Source: Pseudomonadota bacterium
GTDB lineage: Bacteria; Pseudomonadota; Gammaproteobacteria; Burkholderiales; Burkholderiaceae_C
Length of the DNA: 53,983 bases
Direction of reading: 5' to 3'
Assembly (NCBI GenBank): GCA_022566735.1
Contig: JADFIG010000025.1
Location: forward strand, 1 to 53,983
The translations under genes were made by a program, and so were the position numbers. The first letter of the stretch is position 1; the number at the start of each line of letters is the position of its first letter. Below are positions 17,657 to 26,355 of the stretch, one piece after another. Under the pieces are notes generated by a model. That model was not told the origin of the DNA. It searched no databases and worked only from the letters and a program-made list of their open reading frames with translations.

Positions 17657-18517
17657 TCAGTACGTGACGCGGCCGCGCAGGTGGGGCTTGTCGCCCTTGG
17701 CATTGCGGACCTCGAAGAGCGCGCCGTCTTCGCTGCGGGCCACCCACAGCGAGGCCCGTGCGGGCAGGAACAAGGGGGTCTTGAACTCGACGTCGACCTC
17801 GGCGCGTGCGACCGCCTCGCGCGGCATCAGCGTGGCCAGGGCGCGGGCCTTGGTCCACATGCCGTGGGCAATCGCCTTGCGGAAGCCCAGGAACTTGGCC
17901 GTCAGCGCCGAGAGGTGGATGGGGTTGATGTCGCCCGACACGCGCCCGTAGCTGCGGCCGATGCTGGCGCCGGCGTAGAAGTCGGCCTGGTGCGACAGCG
18001 GGCGGTCGTCGGTCAACTTGCTGACGTAGGGCTCGCCCCTGGGCTGGCGCACGCCCAGGCGCAGCAGCGTCCATGTGCTCTCCCACACCGGCTCGCCGTC
18101 GCGCAGGGCGCGGGCGTGCAGCGTGAACGCCTGGCCCTTGTCGTGCCGGTAGAGCTCGCCGGTGCGCACCTCGATGCGCAGGGTGTCGCCCACGTCGATG
18201 CGCTGCAGCAAGCGCGCGCTGTTGGCCAGGTGCACCAGGCCCATGGCCGGCCAGGGAAAGCGCCGCGAGCCGAACAGCATCATGGCCAGCGGGAAGGCGT
18301 CCAGGTGCGGGAACAGCATGGGCACGCCGTGTGCCTTGCCGAAACCGCAGACCTTGGCGTAGGCCTCGACGCGCTTGGCGTCGACCAGCACGGTGGGGCG
18401 CACGTAGGTGACCTCGGGCAGGGCCTCGACCACGCCCGGGCGCTTGCCGCTGGAGCGCAAGGCGCCCAGGTTGAGTGCGATCGCACTGGGGAGTTGCTTG
18501 ACTTCGATGATTTTCAT
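17657..18517 (-). CDS. MaoC-family (R)-specific enoyl-CoA hydratase/dehydratase
   Basis: 286 residues from ATG 18517 (MKIIEVKQLPSAIALNLGAL). It has a double-hotdog layout with the C-terminal MaoC hydratase motif GRVSGDINPIHLSALTAKFLGF followed by AIAHGMWTKARAL (catalytic Asp and His, about residues 190-220). N-terminal half PTVLVDAKRVEAYAKVCGF resembles the inactive hotdog half. It hydrates trans-2-enoyl-CoA to (R)-3-hydroxyacyl-CoA, the stereoisomer used by FabG. It lies 31 bp downstream of the large FabG gene and 41 bp upstream of the thiolase, so it is very likely co-transcribed. Confidence 0.9.
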   Translation of the reverse strand: MKIIEVKQLPSAIALNLGALRSSGKRPGVVEALPEVTYVRPTVLVDAKRVEAYAKVCGFGKAHGVPMLFPHLDAFPLAMMLFGSRRFPWPAMGLVHLANSARLLQRIDVGDTLRIEVRTGELYRHDKGQAFTLHARALRDGEPVWESTWTLLRLGVRQPRGEPYVSKLTDDRPLSHQADFYAGASIGRSYGRVSGDINPIHLSALTAKFLGFRKAIAHGMWTKARALATLMPREAVARAEVDVEFKTPLFLPARASLWVARSEDGALFEVRNAKGDKPHLRGRVTY

Positions 18518-18548
18518 GGGCGGTGTGCCTGTGCAATCGCGGTGCGGC

Positions 18549-19958
18549 TCACGCGCCAATCAGGCTCTGGCCGCACACGCGGATCACGTTGCCTGTGATG
18601 CCGCTGGACGCCGGGCTGGCGAACCAGCCGATGGCCTCGGCCACGTCCACGGGCTGGCCGCCCTGGCTCATGGCGTTCATGCGGCGGCCGGCTTCGCGGA
18701 TGGCGAAGGGGATGGCGGCGGTCATGGCGGTTTCGATGAAGCCCGGGGCCACGGCGTTGATGGTGATGCCCTGCCTGGCGAAGATCGGGGCGCTGGCCTG
18801 CACCATGCCGATCACGCCGGCCTTGGAGAGCGCGTAGTTGGTCTGGCCCATGTTGCCGGCGATGCCCGAGATGGACGAGACGCAGACGATGCGCCCGCCG
18901 GCCTTCAGCGCGCCCGACGCGACCAGGGCCTCGTTGATGCGCTCCTGCGTCGACAGGTTGACGTTGACCACCAGCTGCCAGAGGTGCTCCTTCATGTTGG
19001 CGATGGTCTTGTCGCGGGTGATGCCGGCGTTGTGCACGACCACGTCCCAGCCGCCGTCGGCCTGCGCGGCCTCGACCAGCTTCTGCGGGGCTTCGGGCGA
19101 GCCGATGTCCAGCGCCAGGGCGGTGCCACCGATCTTCCTGGCCACCTCGTCGAGGCCTTCCTGGGCCTGGGGCACGTCCAGGGCGATGACGTGGGCGCCG
19201 TCACGGGCCATGCACTCGGCGATGGCCGCACCGATGCCGCGCGAGGCGCCGGTCACCAGCACCTTCTTGCCGGCCAGGGGCTGGTCCCAATCGGCCGGCG
19301 TGGGGGTCTCGCCCAAGGCCTGGCCAATGCGGATGACCTGCGCCGACACATAGGCCGAGCGCGGCGACAGCAAGAAGCGCAGGGTGGACTCGATCTGGCC
19401 CTCGGCACCTTCGGCCACGTAGACCAGCTGGGCGTTGCTGCCCTTCTTGAGCTCCTTGCCCAGCGAACGGGTCAGGCCTTCCAGGCTGCGCTGCACGGTG
19501 GCCTGGCGCGGCGAGCTGCAGCCTTCAGGCGGGCGACCCAGCACGACGACGCGGCCGCAGGGCAGCAGCGAGCGTGCAGCGTCGTGGAAGAACCAGTACA
19601 GCGCATCCGACTGGGTGGAATCGGTCAGGCCGGTGGCATCGAACACCAGGGCCTTGACCTTCTCGCCGGGCTGGCCGTTGCTGCCCCAGCGGCCCGTGGT
19701 CAGGCCGGCGCGGTTGGCCACGGCCACCCATTGCGGCAGGCGCTCGTGGGCCAGGGTCTGGGCACCGATGCGGTGGAACACACCGGCCAGGGCCTCCAGC
19801 AACTGCGGCTCGCCACCACCGCCCACCAGCACCGTGCCCTTGACGACCGGCTGACCCGGCTGGTAGCGCTCCAGCGGCAGCGGCTTGGGCAGGCCCAGGG
19901 CGTTGACCAGCTTGGCCCCCATGTTGGAGTTGGCAAAGTCGATGTATCCGTCTTTCAT
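18549..19958 (-). CDS. High-molecular-weight 3-oxoacyl-ACP/CoA reductase (FabG4-like SDR)
   Basis: 469 residues from ATG 19958 (MKDGYIDFANSNMGAKLVNA). Residues about 1-215 form a degenerate Rossmann-like N-terminal domain typical of the FabG4 subgroup. About 220-465 is a complete short-chain dehydrogenase: VLVTGASRGIGAAIAE for NAD(P), VVHNAGITRDKT, and the catalytic SSISGIAGNMGQTNYALSKAG (Ser, Tyr, Lys). The C-terminus FASPASSGITGNVIRVCGQ is FabG-like. It interconverts 3-oxoacyl and (R)-3-hydroxyacyl thioesters. It lies between tetR (111 bp upstream) and maoC. Confidence 0.92.
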   Translation of the reverse strand: MKDGYIDFANSNMGAKLVNALGLPKPLPLERYQPGQPVVKGTVLVGGGGEPQLLEALAGVFHRIGAQTLAHERLPQWVAVANRAGLTTGRWGSNGQPGEKVKALVFDATGLTDSTQSDALYWFFHDAARSLLPCGRVVVLGRPPEGCSSPRQATVQRSLEGLTRSLGKELKKGSNAQLVYVAEGAEGQIESTLRFLLSPRSAYVSAQVIRIGQALGETPTPADWDQPLAGKKVLVTGASRGIGAAIAECMARDGAHVIALDVPQAQEGLDEVARKIGGTALALDIGSPEAPQKLVEAAQADGGWDVVVHNAGITRDKTIANMKEHLWQLVVNVNLSTQERINEALVASGALKAGGRIVCVSSISGIAGNMGQTNYALSKAGVIGMVQASAPIFARQGITINAVAPGFIETAMTAAIPFAIREAGRRMNAMSQGGQPVDVAEAIGWFASPASSGITGNVIRVCGQSLIGA

Positions 19959-20069
19959 GGCGGGCTTTCGCGGTGAGGTGGCCTGGGGACGTGCACAGTC
20001 CGGCGCGGGCCTGGTTGCGGGAACGATCAGGCCCATCGCCTGATCACGGCAAATCGGGTGGGAACGGGT

Positions 20070-20846
20070 TCAGCCCGGGGTGGCCTCGGTGGGCGACACC
20101 GTGGGGGCCTCTGCGGACGCTGCGGCGCCGCCGATGTCGGCCACGCCGGGGAGGGCCACCATGGCGCCGAACAGGCTGGCATCGGCCGGGCCCGGCAGCG
20201 GCGCCTTGAGCGCGGCCACCATCAGGGACGAAAGACGCGAGAGGATGACCGCTTCGTGGTCGCCCTGCTGCTGGGTGAAATCGCGGATCAGGCGCTGGGT
20301 GTTGCCACCGGCCAGGATGCCCGACAGCGCGCCCATGGCGAAGTGCAGGCGAAAGCCCAGGTCCTCGCGGCTGAGTTCCGGCAGGGTGCGCTGGAAGGCG
20401 AAGAAGAAGCGCCCCAGCGTCTGCGTGTAGTGGGTCTGGATGAAATCGCGCACCACGGGCGACGGGTCGGTGTAGGCCCGCCCGAGGAAGTGCAGGAAGC
20501 GGTCGGCCATGGGCGCATCGCTGCGGAAGATGCGCACCGCCGGCAAGAACAGCGCCACCAGCACGTGCTCGCAGGTGAGGCGCTCGCCCAGAGCGGACTC
20601 GAAGGCGTCGAGCATGGCCAGGCGCTGGGCGTCCAGGGCATCGAGGCGGCGCGCCAGCACGGCCTGGATCAGCGCGTCCTTGCTGCCGAAGTGGTAGTTC
20701 ACCGCGGCCAGGTTGACGCCCGCCGCGCTGGTGATCTGGCGCATGGACATGGCATCGTGGCCGCCGGCAATGAACAGCGACTCGGCCGCGTCCAGGATGC
20801 GGGTCTTGGTGTCGGCGGGTGACAGGCGGGGGGCAACCTGTGCCAT
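20070..20846 (-). CDS. TetR-family transcriptional regulator of the fatty-acyl operon
   Basis: 258 residues. The start at ATG 20846 (MAQVAPRLSPADTKTRILDA) has GGAGA at a good distance and leaves the 21-bp palindrome upstream; an ATG at 20900 would put the operator inside the gene and is rejected. The N-terminal helix-turn-helix reads MSMRQITSAAGVNLAAVNYHFGSKDAL at about residues 36-62. The C-terminal ligand domain is variable, with an apolar AGVLSG/ILAGGN-type region. It is first in the operon with fabG, maoC, thiolase and ligase and diverges from the iron alcohol dehydrogenase. By analogy with PsrA/FadR-type TetR proteins the ligand may be a fatty acyl-CoA. Confidence 0.9.
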   Translation of the reverse strand: MAQVAPRLSPADTKTRILDAAESLFIAGGHDAMSMRQITSAAGVNLAAVNYHFGSKDALIQAVLARRLDALDAQRLAMLDAFESALGERLTCEHVLVALFLPAVRIFRSDAPMADRFLHFLGRAYTDPSPVVRDFIQTHYTQTLGRFFFAFQRTLPELSREDLGFRLHFAMGALSGILAGGNTQRLIRDFTQQQGDHEAVILSRLSSLMVAALKAPLPGPADASLFGAMVALPGVADIGGAAASAEAPTVSPTEATPG

Positions 20847-20874
20847 GGGTGGGGTCTCCAGAGCAGGAACCGGT

Positions 20875-20895
20875 ACGAACGTTTCAAACGTTCGT
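20875..20895. promoter_or_regulatory. 21-bp perfect palindromic operator for the TetR regulator
   Basis: Arms ACGAACGTTT (20875-20884) and AAACGTTCGT (20886-20895) around one base are exact reverse complements. The site is 29 bp upstream of the tetR start and 209 bp upstream of the divergent dehydrogenase start. It has the form of TetR operators for fatty-acid regulators. Autoregulation is the simplest reading. Confidence 0.8.
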
Positions 20896-21103
20896 TTCAT
20901 CAACAGGCGCGTATGGTATGTCAGCGCGGCGGACTTGGCACGGCCTTGGCCCTGGAAACCAACGGGCCTCCCCCAATTCCCGGGGGATGGATGCGGTGCG
21001 TGCAACGAGGTCTTCCCCGACATGGCCAGGGCCACCCGCTCGGCATAATGAACCGCGCTCCCCTCAGCTTCCCTGCCCCCACCTGCCCTTGCGGCCCCCG
21101 TCC

Positions 21104-22240
21104 ATGTCGAACATCCTCTACCTGACCCAGATCCAGTTCGAGTTCGGCGCCGTGCGCCTGCTGGCCAGCGAGTGCGAACGCATCGGCATCCGCCGCCCCC
21201 TGGTCGTGACCGACGCGGGCGTGCGTGCCGCGGGCGTCTTGCAAAAGGCCTTGGACGCCCTGGCCGACCTGCCCGTCACCGTCTTCGACCAGACCCCGCC
21301 CAACCCGACCGAGGCCTCGGTGCGCGCTGCGCACGAGGTCTGGCAGGCCTCGGGCTGCGACGGCCTGATCGCCGTGGGCGGCGGCTCCAGCATCGACCTG
21401 GCCAAGGGCCTGGCCATCATGGCCACGCACCCGGGCCCGCTGACCACCTACGCGACCATCGAAGGCGGCTCGCCCAGGATCACGCCGCAGGCCGCGCCGC
21501 TGATCGCCGTGCCGACGACTGCGGGCACCGGCTCGGAGGTGGCGCGCGGCGCCATCGTCATCGTCGACGACGGCCGCAAGCTGGGCTTCCACTCCTGGAA
21601 CCTGATGCCCAAGGCCGCCATCCTCGACCCCGAGCTCACCCTCGGCCTGCCCCCGCTGCTGACCGCCGCCACTGGCATGGACGCCATCGCCCACTGCATG
21701 GAAACCTTCATGTCGGCGGCCTTCAATCCGCCGGCCGATGGCATCGCGCTCGACGGCCTGGAGCGCGCCTGGGCCCACATCGAGCGCGCGACGCAAGACG
21801 GCTCCGACCGCGAGGCCCGCCTCAACATGATGAGCGCCTCCATGCAGGGCGCCATGGCCTTCCAGAAAGGGCTGGGCGCGGTGCACAGCCTCAGCCACAG
21901 CCTGGGCGGCGTGAACCCCAAGCTGCACCACGGCACCTTGAACGCCATGTTCCTGCCCGCCGTGGTCGCCTTCAACGCCGAGGCCGAATCCATGCAGAAG
22001 GACCGCCGCCTGGCCCGCATGGCCCACGCCATGGGCCTGGGCTCGCAGGGCGACATCCCTGCGGCGATCAAAGACATGAACACCCGCCTGGGCCTGCCCA
22101 CCGGCCTGGCCGCCTTGGGTGTGGAACGCGCCTGGTTCGACAAGGTCATCACCGGCGCGCTGGCCGACCACTGCCACAAGACCAACCCGCGCATCGCCAC
22201 GGCGGACGAGTACCGCGCCTTGCTCGAAGCCTCGATGTGA
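21104..22240 (+). CDS. Iron-containing alcohol dehydrogenase
   Basis: NAD(P)-dependent group III dehydrogenase, 378 residues from ATG 21104 (MSNILYLTQIQFEFGAVRLL). NAD-loop GCDGLIAVGGGSSIDLAKGL is at about 83-102 and AVPTTAGTGSEVARGA at about 134-149. Metal ligands lie in TAATGMDAIAHCMETFMS and GLGAVHSLSHSLGGVNPKLHHG (His residues near 250-275). The substrate is not evident: primary alcohols, or a 3-hydroxyacid given the neighbouring fatty-acyl operon. It is divergent from tetR and convergent with the CNNM-type gene (34 bp between stops). Confidence 0.92.
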   Translation: MSNILYLTQIQFEFGAVRLLASECERIGIRRPLVVTDAGVRAAGVLQKALDALADLPVTVFDQTPPNPTEASVRAAHEVWQASGCDGLIAVGGGSSIDLAKGLAIMATHPGPLTTYATIEGGSPRITPQAAPLIAVPTTAGTGSEVARGAIVIVDDGRKLGFHSWNLMPKAAILDPELTLGLPPLLTAATGMDAIAHCMETFMSAAFNPPADGIALDGLERAWAHIERATQDGSDREARLNMMSASMQGAMAFQKGLGAVHSLSHSLGGVNPKLHHGTLNAMFLPAVVAFNAEAESMQKDRRLARMAHAMGLGSQGDIPAAIKDMNTRLGLPTGLAALGVERAWFDKVITGALADHCHKTNPRIATADEYRALLEASM

Positions 22241-22274
22241 GTTGATTGTGCGCTGATGGGGCTCGCCGGCCAGA

Positions 22275-23591
22275 TCAGGTCGGTGAGGCCTCGCTCGGCG
22301 CCTCCCGGGTGACCATCACCTGGTCGATGCGGTAGCTGTCCACGTCGAGCACCTCGAAGCGCCAGCCGCCCCAGCTGACCTTGTCGGTCTTGCGCGGGAT
22401 GCGGCGCAGCATCACCATCATGAAGCCGGCCAGGGTCTCGTACTCGTCCTGCTGCGGCAGCTGGTCGAGGTCGAGCGCGCGCAGCACGTCCGGGATGGGC
22501 GTGGCGCCGTCGATCAGCCAGGAGTCGGCATCGCGCTGCACGATCTGCTCGTCGTCCATGGGCGCCACCAGGCTGCCCATCACCGTGCTCATCACGTCGT
22601 TGATGGTGATGATGCCCACCACCAGGCTGTACTCGTTGAGGATGACGGCGAAGTCCTCGAAGGCCTGGCGGAACTGCTGCAGCACCTCCGAGAGGCTGAT
22701 GCGTTCCGGCACGATCAGCGCCTTCTTGATGAGGCCGGGCGCCTGCAGCGAGATGGGCTGGCCGTTGAAGACCCGGCTGAGCAGGTCTTTGGAGTCCACG
22801 TAGCCGACCACGTGGTCGATGTCGCCGTCGCAGACCAGGTAGGTCGAGTGCGGGAACTGCTCGATGCGGGCGCGGATCAGGGCCTCGCTGTCGTCGAGCA
22901 GCAGGTGGACGATGCGGTCGCGCGGCGTCATGGCGCTGGTGACCAGGCGGGTGTCGAGCTCGAAGACGTTCTCGATGACCTGCTGCCCCGTGGGCGCCAG
23001 CACCCCGGCGTCGGTGCCGGCCTGGGCCATGGCCAGGATGTCGTCGGAGGTGACGGCCTCGTCGCGGCGGTCGGGCAGACCGAAGAGCTTGAACAGCACA
23101 TCGGTCAGGCGCTTGAAGCACCACACCAGCGGCCGCACGCCCGACAGGAAGACCAGCGTGGGCCCGACCACGCGCAGCGCGACTTGCTCCGGCGCGATCA
23201 TGCCCAGGCGCTTGGGAAAGAGGTCGGCCAGCAGGATGAACAGGCTGGTGACCAGCACGAAGGACAGCACCGAGGCGCTGGTGTCGACGTAGGCCGCGTC
23301 CACGTGCAAGGCCTGTAACAGGCGCGTGGCCAGCGGCGAAAAGGCGCCCTCGCCCACCACGCCACCGAGGATGGCCACGGCGTTCATGCCGATCTGGATG
23401 GCGGTGAAGAAGTCGCCGGGGTCGTCCTGCACGGCCAGCACACGCTGGGCGCGCCACTCGCCCTGGTCGGCCAGCTGGCGCAGGCGCACGCGGCGCGAAG
23501 CCGCCACGGCCAGCTCGGAGATGGAGAAAAAAGCGCTGGCGGCAATCAGGGCCGCGATCAGCAACAGGGCGAGGATCGGGTCTGAAGACAT
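22275..23591 (-). CDS. CNNM/CorC-HlyC family membrane protein (DUF21-CBS-CorC domains)
   Basis: 438 residues from ATG 23591. Membrane DUF21 domain at about 1-190 with hydrophobic segments LALLLIAALIAASAFFSISE, NAVAILGGVVGEG and VLSFVLVTSLFILLADLFPKR. A CBS pair follows at about 200-340 (AMTPRDRIVHLLLDDSE, LVGIITINDVMSTVMG). The C-terminal CorC/HlyC domain is at about 345-435 (DSWLIDGATPIPDVLRAL, TLAGFMMVMLRRIPR). Members of this family take part in magnesium/cobalt homeostasis; the old hemolysin label is not supported functionally. Stand-alone gene. Confidence 0.92.
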   Translation of the reverse strand: MSSDPILALLLIAALIAASAFFSISELAVAASRRVRLRQLADQGEWRAQRVLAVQDDPGDFFTAIQIGMNAVAILGGVVGEGAFSPLATRLLQALHVDAAYVDTSASVLSFVLVTSLFILLADLFPKRLGMIAPEQVALRVVGPTLVFLSGVRPLVWCFKRLTDVLFKLFGLPDRRDEAVTSDDILAMAQAGTDAGVLAPTGQQVIENVFELDTRLVTSAMTPRDRIVHLLLDDSEALIRARIEQFPHSTYLVCDGDIDHVVGYVDSKDLLSRVFNGQPISLQAPGLIKKALIVPERISLSEVLQQFRQAFEDFAVILNEYSLVVGIITINDVMSTVMGSLVAPMDDEQIVQRDADSWLIDGATPIPDVLRALDLDQLPQQDEYETLAGFMMVMLRRIPRKTDKVSWGGWRFEVLDVDSYRIDQVMVTREAPSEASPT

Positions 23592-23640
23592 GGCTGACAG
23601 TGTAGCCAGTGGGGCGTGTCAGCCCGAGGTCAGGGGGCGA

Positions 23641-24711
23641 TCACAGCGGCTGCAGCACGTCCGCCGGGCAGCCATCGTCCAGCCACTGCTGCCATTCTTC
23701 GGAGAGCTGCTCGGCCTGCGCCACGGCCTCGGACCACACCCGCATGCGCTCGGCAGGCAGCAGGGCCTTGAAGTCGGTGCGGTCGGGCAGCTTGCCGCCG
23801 GGCAGCGTGCGCACCCACTCGGGGTTGGGGCACAGCAGCACCATGTTGCTGAGCGCCGGCGTGGCCCGGTGGCGCCACCTCAGGCCCTTGTCCAGCCAGC
23901 CGGGCACCACCTGGCGCTGGAAATGCGGGTAGAGCACCAGGCCGCCGTCCATCTGGTTGTAAGGCCAGTGCACGTGGTAGTCCACCAGGCCACCATCCCA
24001 ATGCGCGCCGGGTTGCGCCCCGGGGATGTGGGGCACGCCTTCGAGCATGAAGGGGATGCTGCAGGACGCCAGCATGGCCGGCAGGAAGTTCTCCGGCGTC
24101 AGCGGCAGCTGCTGGGTGGGCAGGTCGCGCAGCGGCACCGGCAGGGCTTCGCCCGGCGAGGAAAACACATGCCGCTCCAGGAACAGGCCCACGGCCTGGC
24201 GCGACAGCGCGTTGGTGAGCGCCAGACCGGCAAAGCCCGCGGCGGTGCGCGCCAGCGTGTTGCGCCGCAGGATCTGGCGGCCCTTGGCCGTGAGCACGTG
24301 CAATCGCCAGCGGGGGTGGCTCAGCAGGGCCTCGACATCGCGCCCGAAGAAGTCCTGCAGCGTCTGCGTGAAGCCGGCGGTGATGCGCGCGGCCGAGGGC
24401 ATCTGGCGGCCCGGTTCGGGCTCGATGTGCTGGTGGATGTAGCCGTGCGCCAGGTCGGCGAAGGCGCGCCCCGGGTCGGGCATGGCGGCCGTGGCCATGC
24501 GCCAGGCCCCGATGGAGGCCCCCACCAGGTGCACGGTGTGGCCGCCCGTGGGCAGCCAGCGGCCGAAGAGGTGCTGGTCCAAGTGGGTGAGCATCAGGCC
24601 CTTGGGCCCCCCGGCAGCGGCCGGCACCAGGCGGACGTCCTGCGGCCGCAGGCCCTGGGATGCGATGTGCGCTCGGGCGCGTTCGCCCACGTGGATGTGC
24701 AATGCCTTCAT
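23641..24711 (-). CDS. Patatin-like phospholipase/lipase
   Basis: 356 residues from ATG 24711 (MKALHIHVGERARAHIASQG). Oxyanion loop AAGGPKGLMLTHLDQ (about 32-46), nucleophile elbow LVGASIGAWRMA (Ser near 68) and the Asp of the dyad in HWDGGLVDYHVHWP (about 230) are all in place. There is no signal peptide, so it may act on membrane lipids from inside. The stop of the downstream-facing monooxygenase gene is close behind its start: that gene ends at 24730 on the same strand, only 18 bp before this start, suggesting co-transcription and a joint oxidation-then-hydrolysis function. Confidence 0.88.
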   Translation of the reverse strand: MKALHIHVGERARAHIASQGLRPQDVRLVPAAAGGPKGLMLTHLDQHLFGRWLPTGGHTVHLVGASIGAWRMATAAMPDPGRAFADLAHGYIHQHIEPEPGRQMPSAARITAGFTQTLQDFFGRDVEALLSHPRWRLHVLTAKGRQILRRNTLARTAAGFAGLALTNALSRQAVGLFLERHVFSSPGEALPVPLRDLPTQQLPLTPENFLPAMLASCSIPFMLEGVPHIPGAQPGAHWDGGLVDYHVHWPYNQMDGGLVLYPHFQRQVVPGWLDKGLRWRHRATPALSNMVLLCPNPEWVRTLPGGKLPDRTDFKALLPAERMRVWSEAVAQAEQLSEEWQQWLDDGCPADVLQPL

Positions 24712-24729
24712 GAGGCCTGTGAGGATAGC

Positions 24730-26250
24730 TCAGCGCAAGACGTAGTCCTTCAGGCCCGCGCGCCGCGTCAGCCAGCGGTAGCTGATGGTGAAGCCCGGCC
24801 AGTTGACCGGGTTGCGGCCGTCGGCGGTCTGGTACCAGCTGGTGCAGCCGGCCGACCACACGGTGCGGCGCATCAGCGCCTGCAGCCGGGCGTTGAAGGC
24901 CGATTCGGTCTGCGGCGGCACCTCCATCGACGCCTGGCCGCGCTGCTGCAGGCCGCGCATGCAGCGCGCCACGTGCTCGATCTGGCTCTCCAGCATGTAG
25001 ACGATGGAGTTGTGGCCCAGGTTGGTGTTGGGCCCGTAGAGCATGAAGAGGTTGGGGAAGCCCGACACCGCCATGCCCAGCCAGGCCTGGGCGCCCCCTT
25101 GCCACTGGGCGTGGAGGTCCAGCCCGCCGCGGCCCCTCACCCGCATCGGCGTGAGGAACTCGGTGGCCGCGAAGCCCGTGCCGTAGACGATCACGTCGGC
25201 GGCGTGCAACTGGCCGTCCTTCGCGCGCACACCCTGCGGTTCGATGGCCGCCACGCCCTCGCTCACCAACTCGACGTTGGGGCGGCCCATGGCCGCGTAG
25301 AAGTCGTTGGAGATCAGGATGCGCTTGCAGCCCAGCGGGTGATCGGGCGTGAGGCGCTGGCGCAGGGCCGCGTCCGGCACCTGGCGGCGCAGGTTGCGCT
25401 CGAAGCCCAGGCGGTAGGGCGCCATCAGCCAGGGCATGCGGGTGAAGGCCAGGGCGCGGGCCTCGTGGCTGAGGTAGATCCAGCCACGGCTGAGGCGTTG
25501 CAGCAGCGGCACGCTGGCGAACAGGCGCTGCTCCCAGGCGCGGTAAGGCCGGTCGGGCTTGGGGATGACGTAGGGCGCCGAGCGCTGGAACACCGTCACC
25601 TGGGCGGCCTGCTGCGCGATCTGCGGGATGAACTGGATGGCGCTGGCGCCCGTGCCGATCACGGCCACGCGCTTGCCGCGCAGGTCCACGTCATGGCGCC
25701 ATCGGGCCGAGTGGAAGGCCACGCCGGCGAAGCTGTCCATGCCGGGGATGCGCGGCATCAGCGGCTTGCTCAGCTGCCCGCAGGCGGTGACGACGAAGCG
25801 CGCGCGCAGGGTCTGGCCATCGTCCAGGCGGGCTTCCCAAACGCCGCTTTTGTCGCTTTTGCCGCCCTCGCCTTCGCCCTCGCCCTCCAGGTAGCGCAGC
25901 TCGCTCACCTCGGTGTTCAGGCGCAGCCAGGGCGCCAGGCCGTGGCGTGCGACCACCTCGCGCAGGTAGGCCAGGATCTCGGGCTGCGGTGCGTACTTGC
26001 GCGACCAGTCCGGCTTGGGCGCGAAGGAGAAGGAGTAGAGGTGCGAGGGCACGTCGCAGGCCGCGCCGGGGTAGGTGTTCTCGCGCCAGCAGCCGCCCAC
26101 GTCCGACGCCTTCTCGCAGATCAGCACCTCGCGCACGCCCTGGCGCTGCAGCGCGATGGCCATGCCGATGCCACCGAAGCCGGCGCCGACGATGAGGGTG
26201 TGCAACACGGAGGAGCTGGAGGGGATGGCGGGGGCGGTGCGTGTGTCCAT
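24730..26250 (-). CDS. FAD-dependent Baeyer-Villiger-type monooxygenase
   Basis: 506 residues from ATG 26250 (MDTRTAPAIPSSSSVLHTLI). FAD loop VGAGFGGIGMAIAL is at about 21-34. The Baeyer-Villiger fingerprint FAGVAFHSARW (FxGxxxHxxxW form) is at about 180-190 and the NADPH loop VIGTGASAIQFIPQIA at about 203-218. GGCWRENTYPGAACDVPSHLYSFSF-like residues near 55-75 are typical. These enzymes turn ketones into esters or lactones. It probably shares a transcript with the following lipase gene, which could open the ester, and it diverges from an AraC-type regulator. Confidence 0.92.
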   Translation of the reverse strand: MDTRTAPAIPSSSSVLHTLIVGAGFGGIGMAIALQRQGVREVLICEKASDVGGCWRENTYPGAACDVPSHLYSFSFAPKPDWSRKYAPQPEILAYLREVVARHGLAPWLRLNTEVSELRYLEGEGEGEGGKSDKSGVWEARLDDGQTLRARFVVTACGQLSKPLMPRIPGMDSFAGVAFHSARWRHDVDLRGKRVAVIGTGASAIQFIPQIAQQAAQVTVFQRSAPYVIPKPDRPYRAWEQRLFASVPLLQRLSRGWIYLSHEARALAFTRMPWLMAPYRLGFERNLRRQVPDAALRQRLTPDHPLGCKRILISNDFYAAMGRPNVELVSEGVAAIEPQGVRAKDGQLHAADVIVYGTGFAATEFLTPMRVRGRGGLDLHAQWQGGAQAWLGMAVSGFPNLFMLYGPNTNLGHNSIVYMLESQIEHVARCMRGLQQRGQASMEVPPQTESAFNARLQALMRRTVWSAGCTSWYQTADGRNPVNWPGFTISYRWLTRRAGLKDYVLR

Positions 26251-26355
26251 GGCAGGGAATGCTAGGAGTTCGCGCAGGCCGCGCCAATGTTGAAATGGGA
26301 CACGCACCCAGTCCCCGGGGACAGCCCCACCGCCCCCCGCCCTGCCCTGCCTACC

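Noticed and set aside
23326..26265. 979-codon plus-strand open frame
   Set aside because: Antisense to the lipase and monooxygenase genes; His/Arg/Gly-rich composition typical of shadows and no ribosome site.
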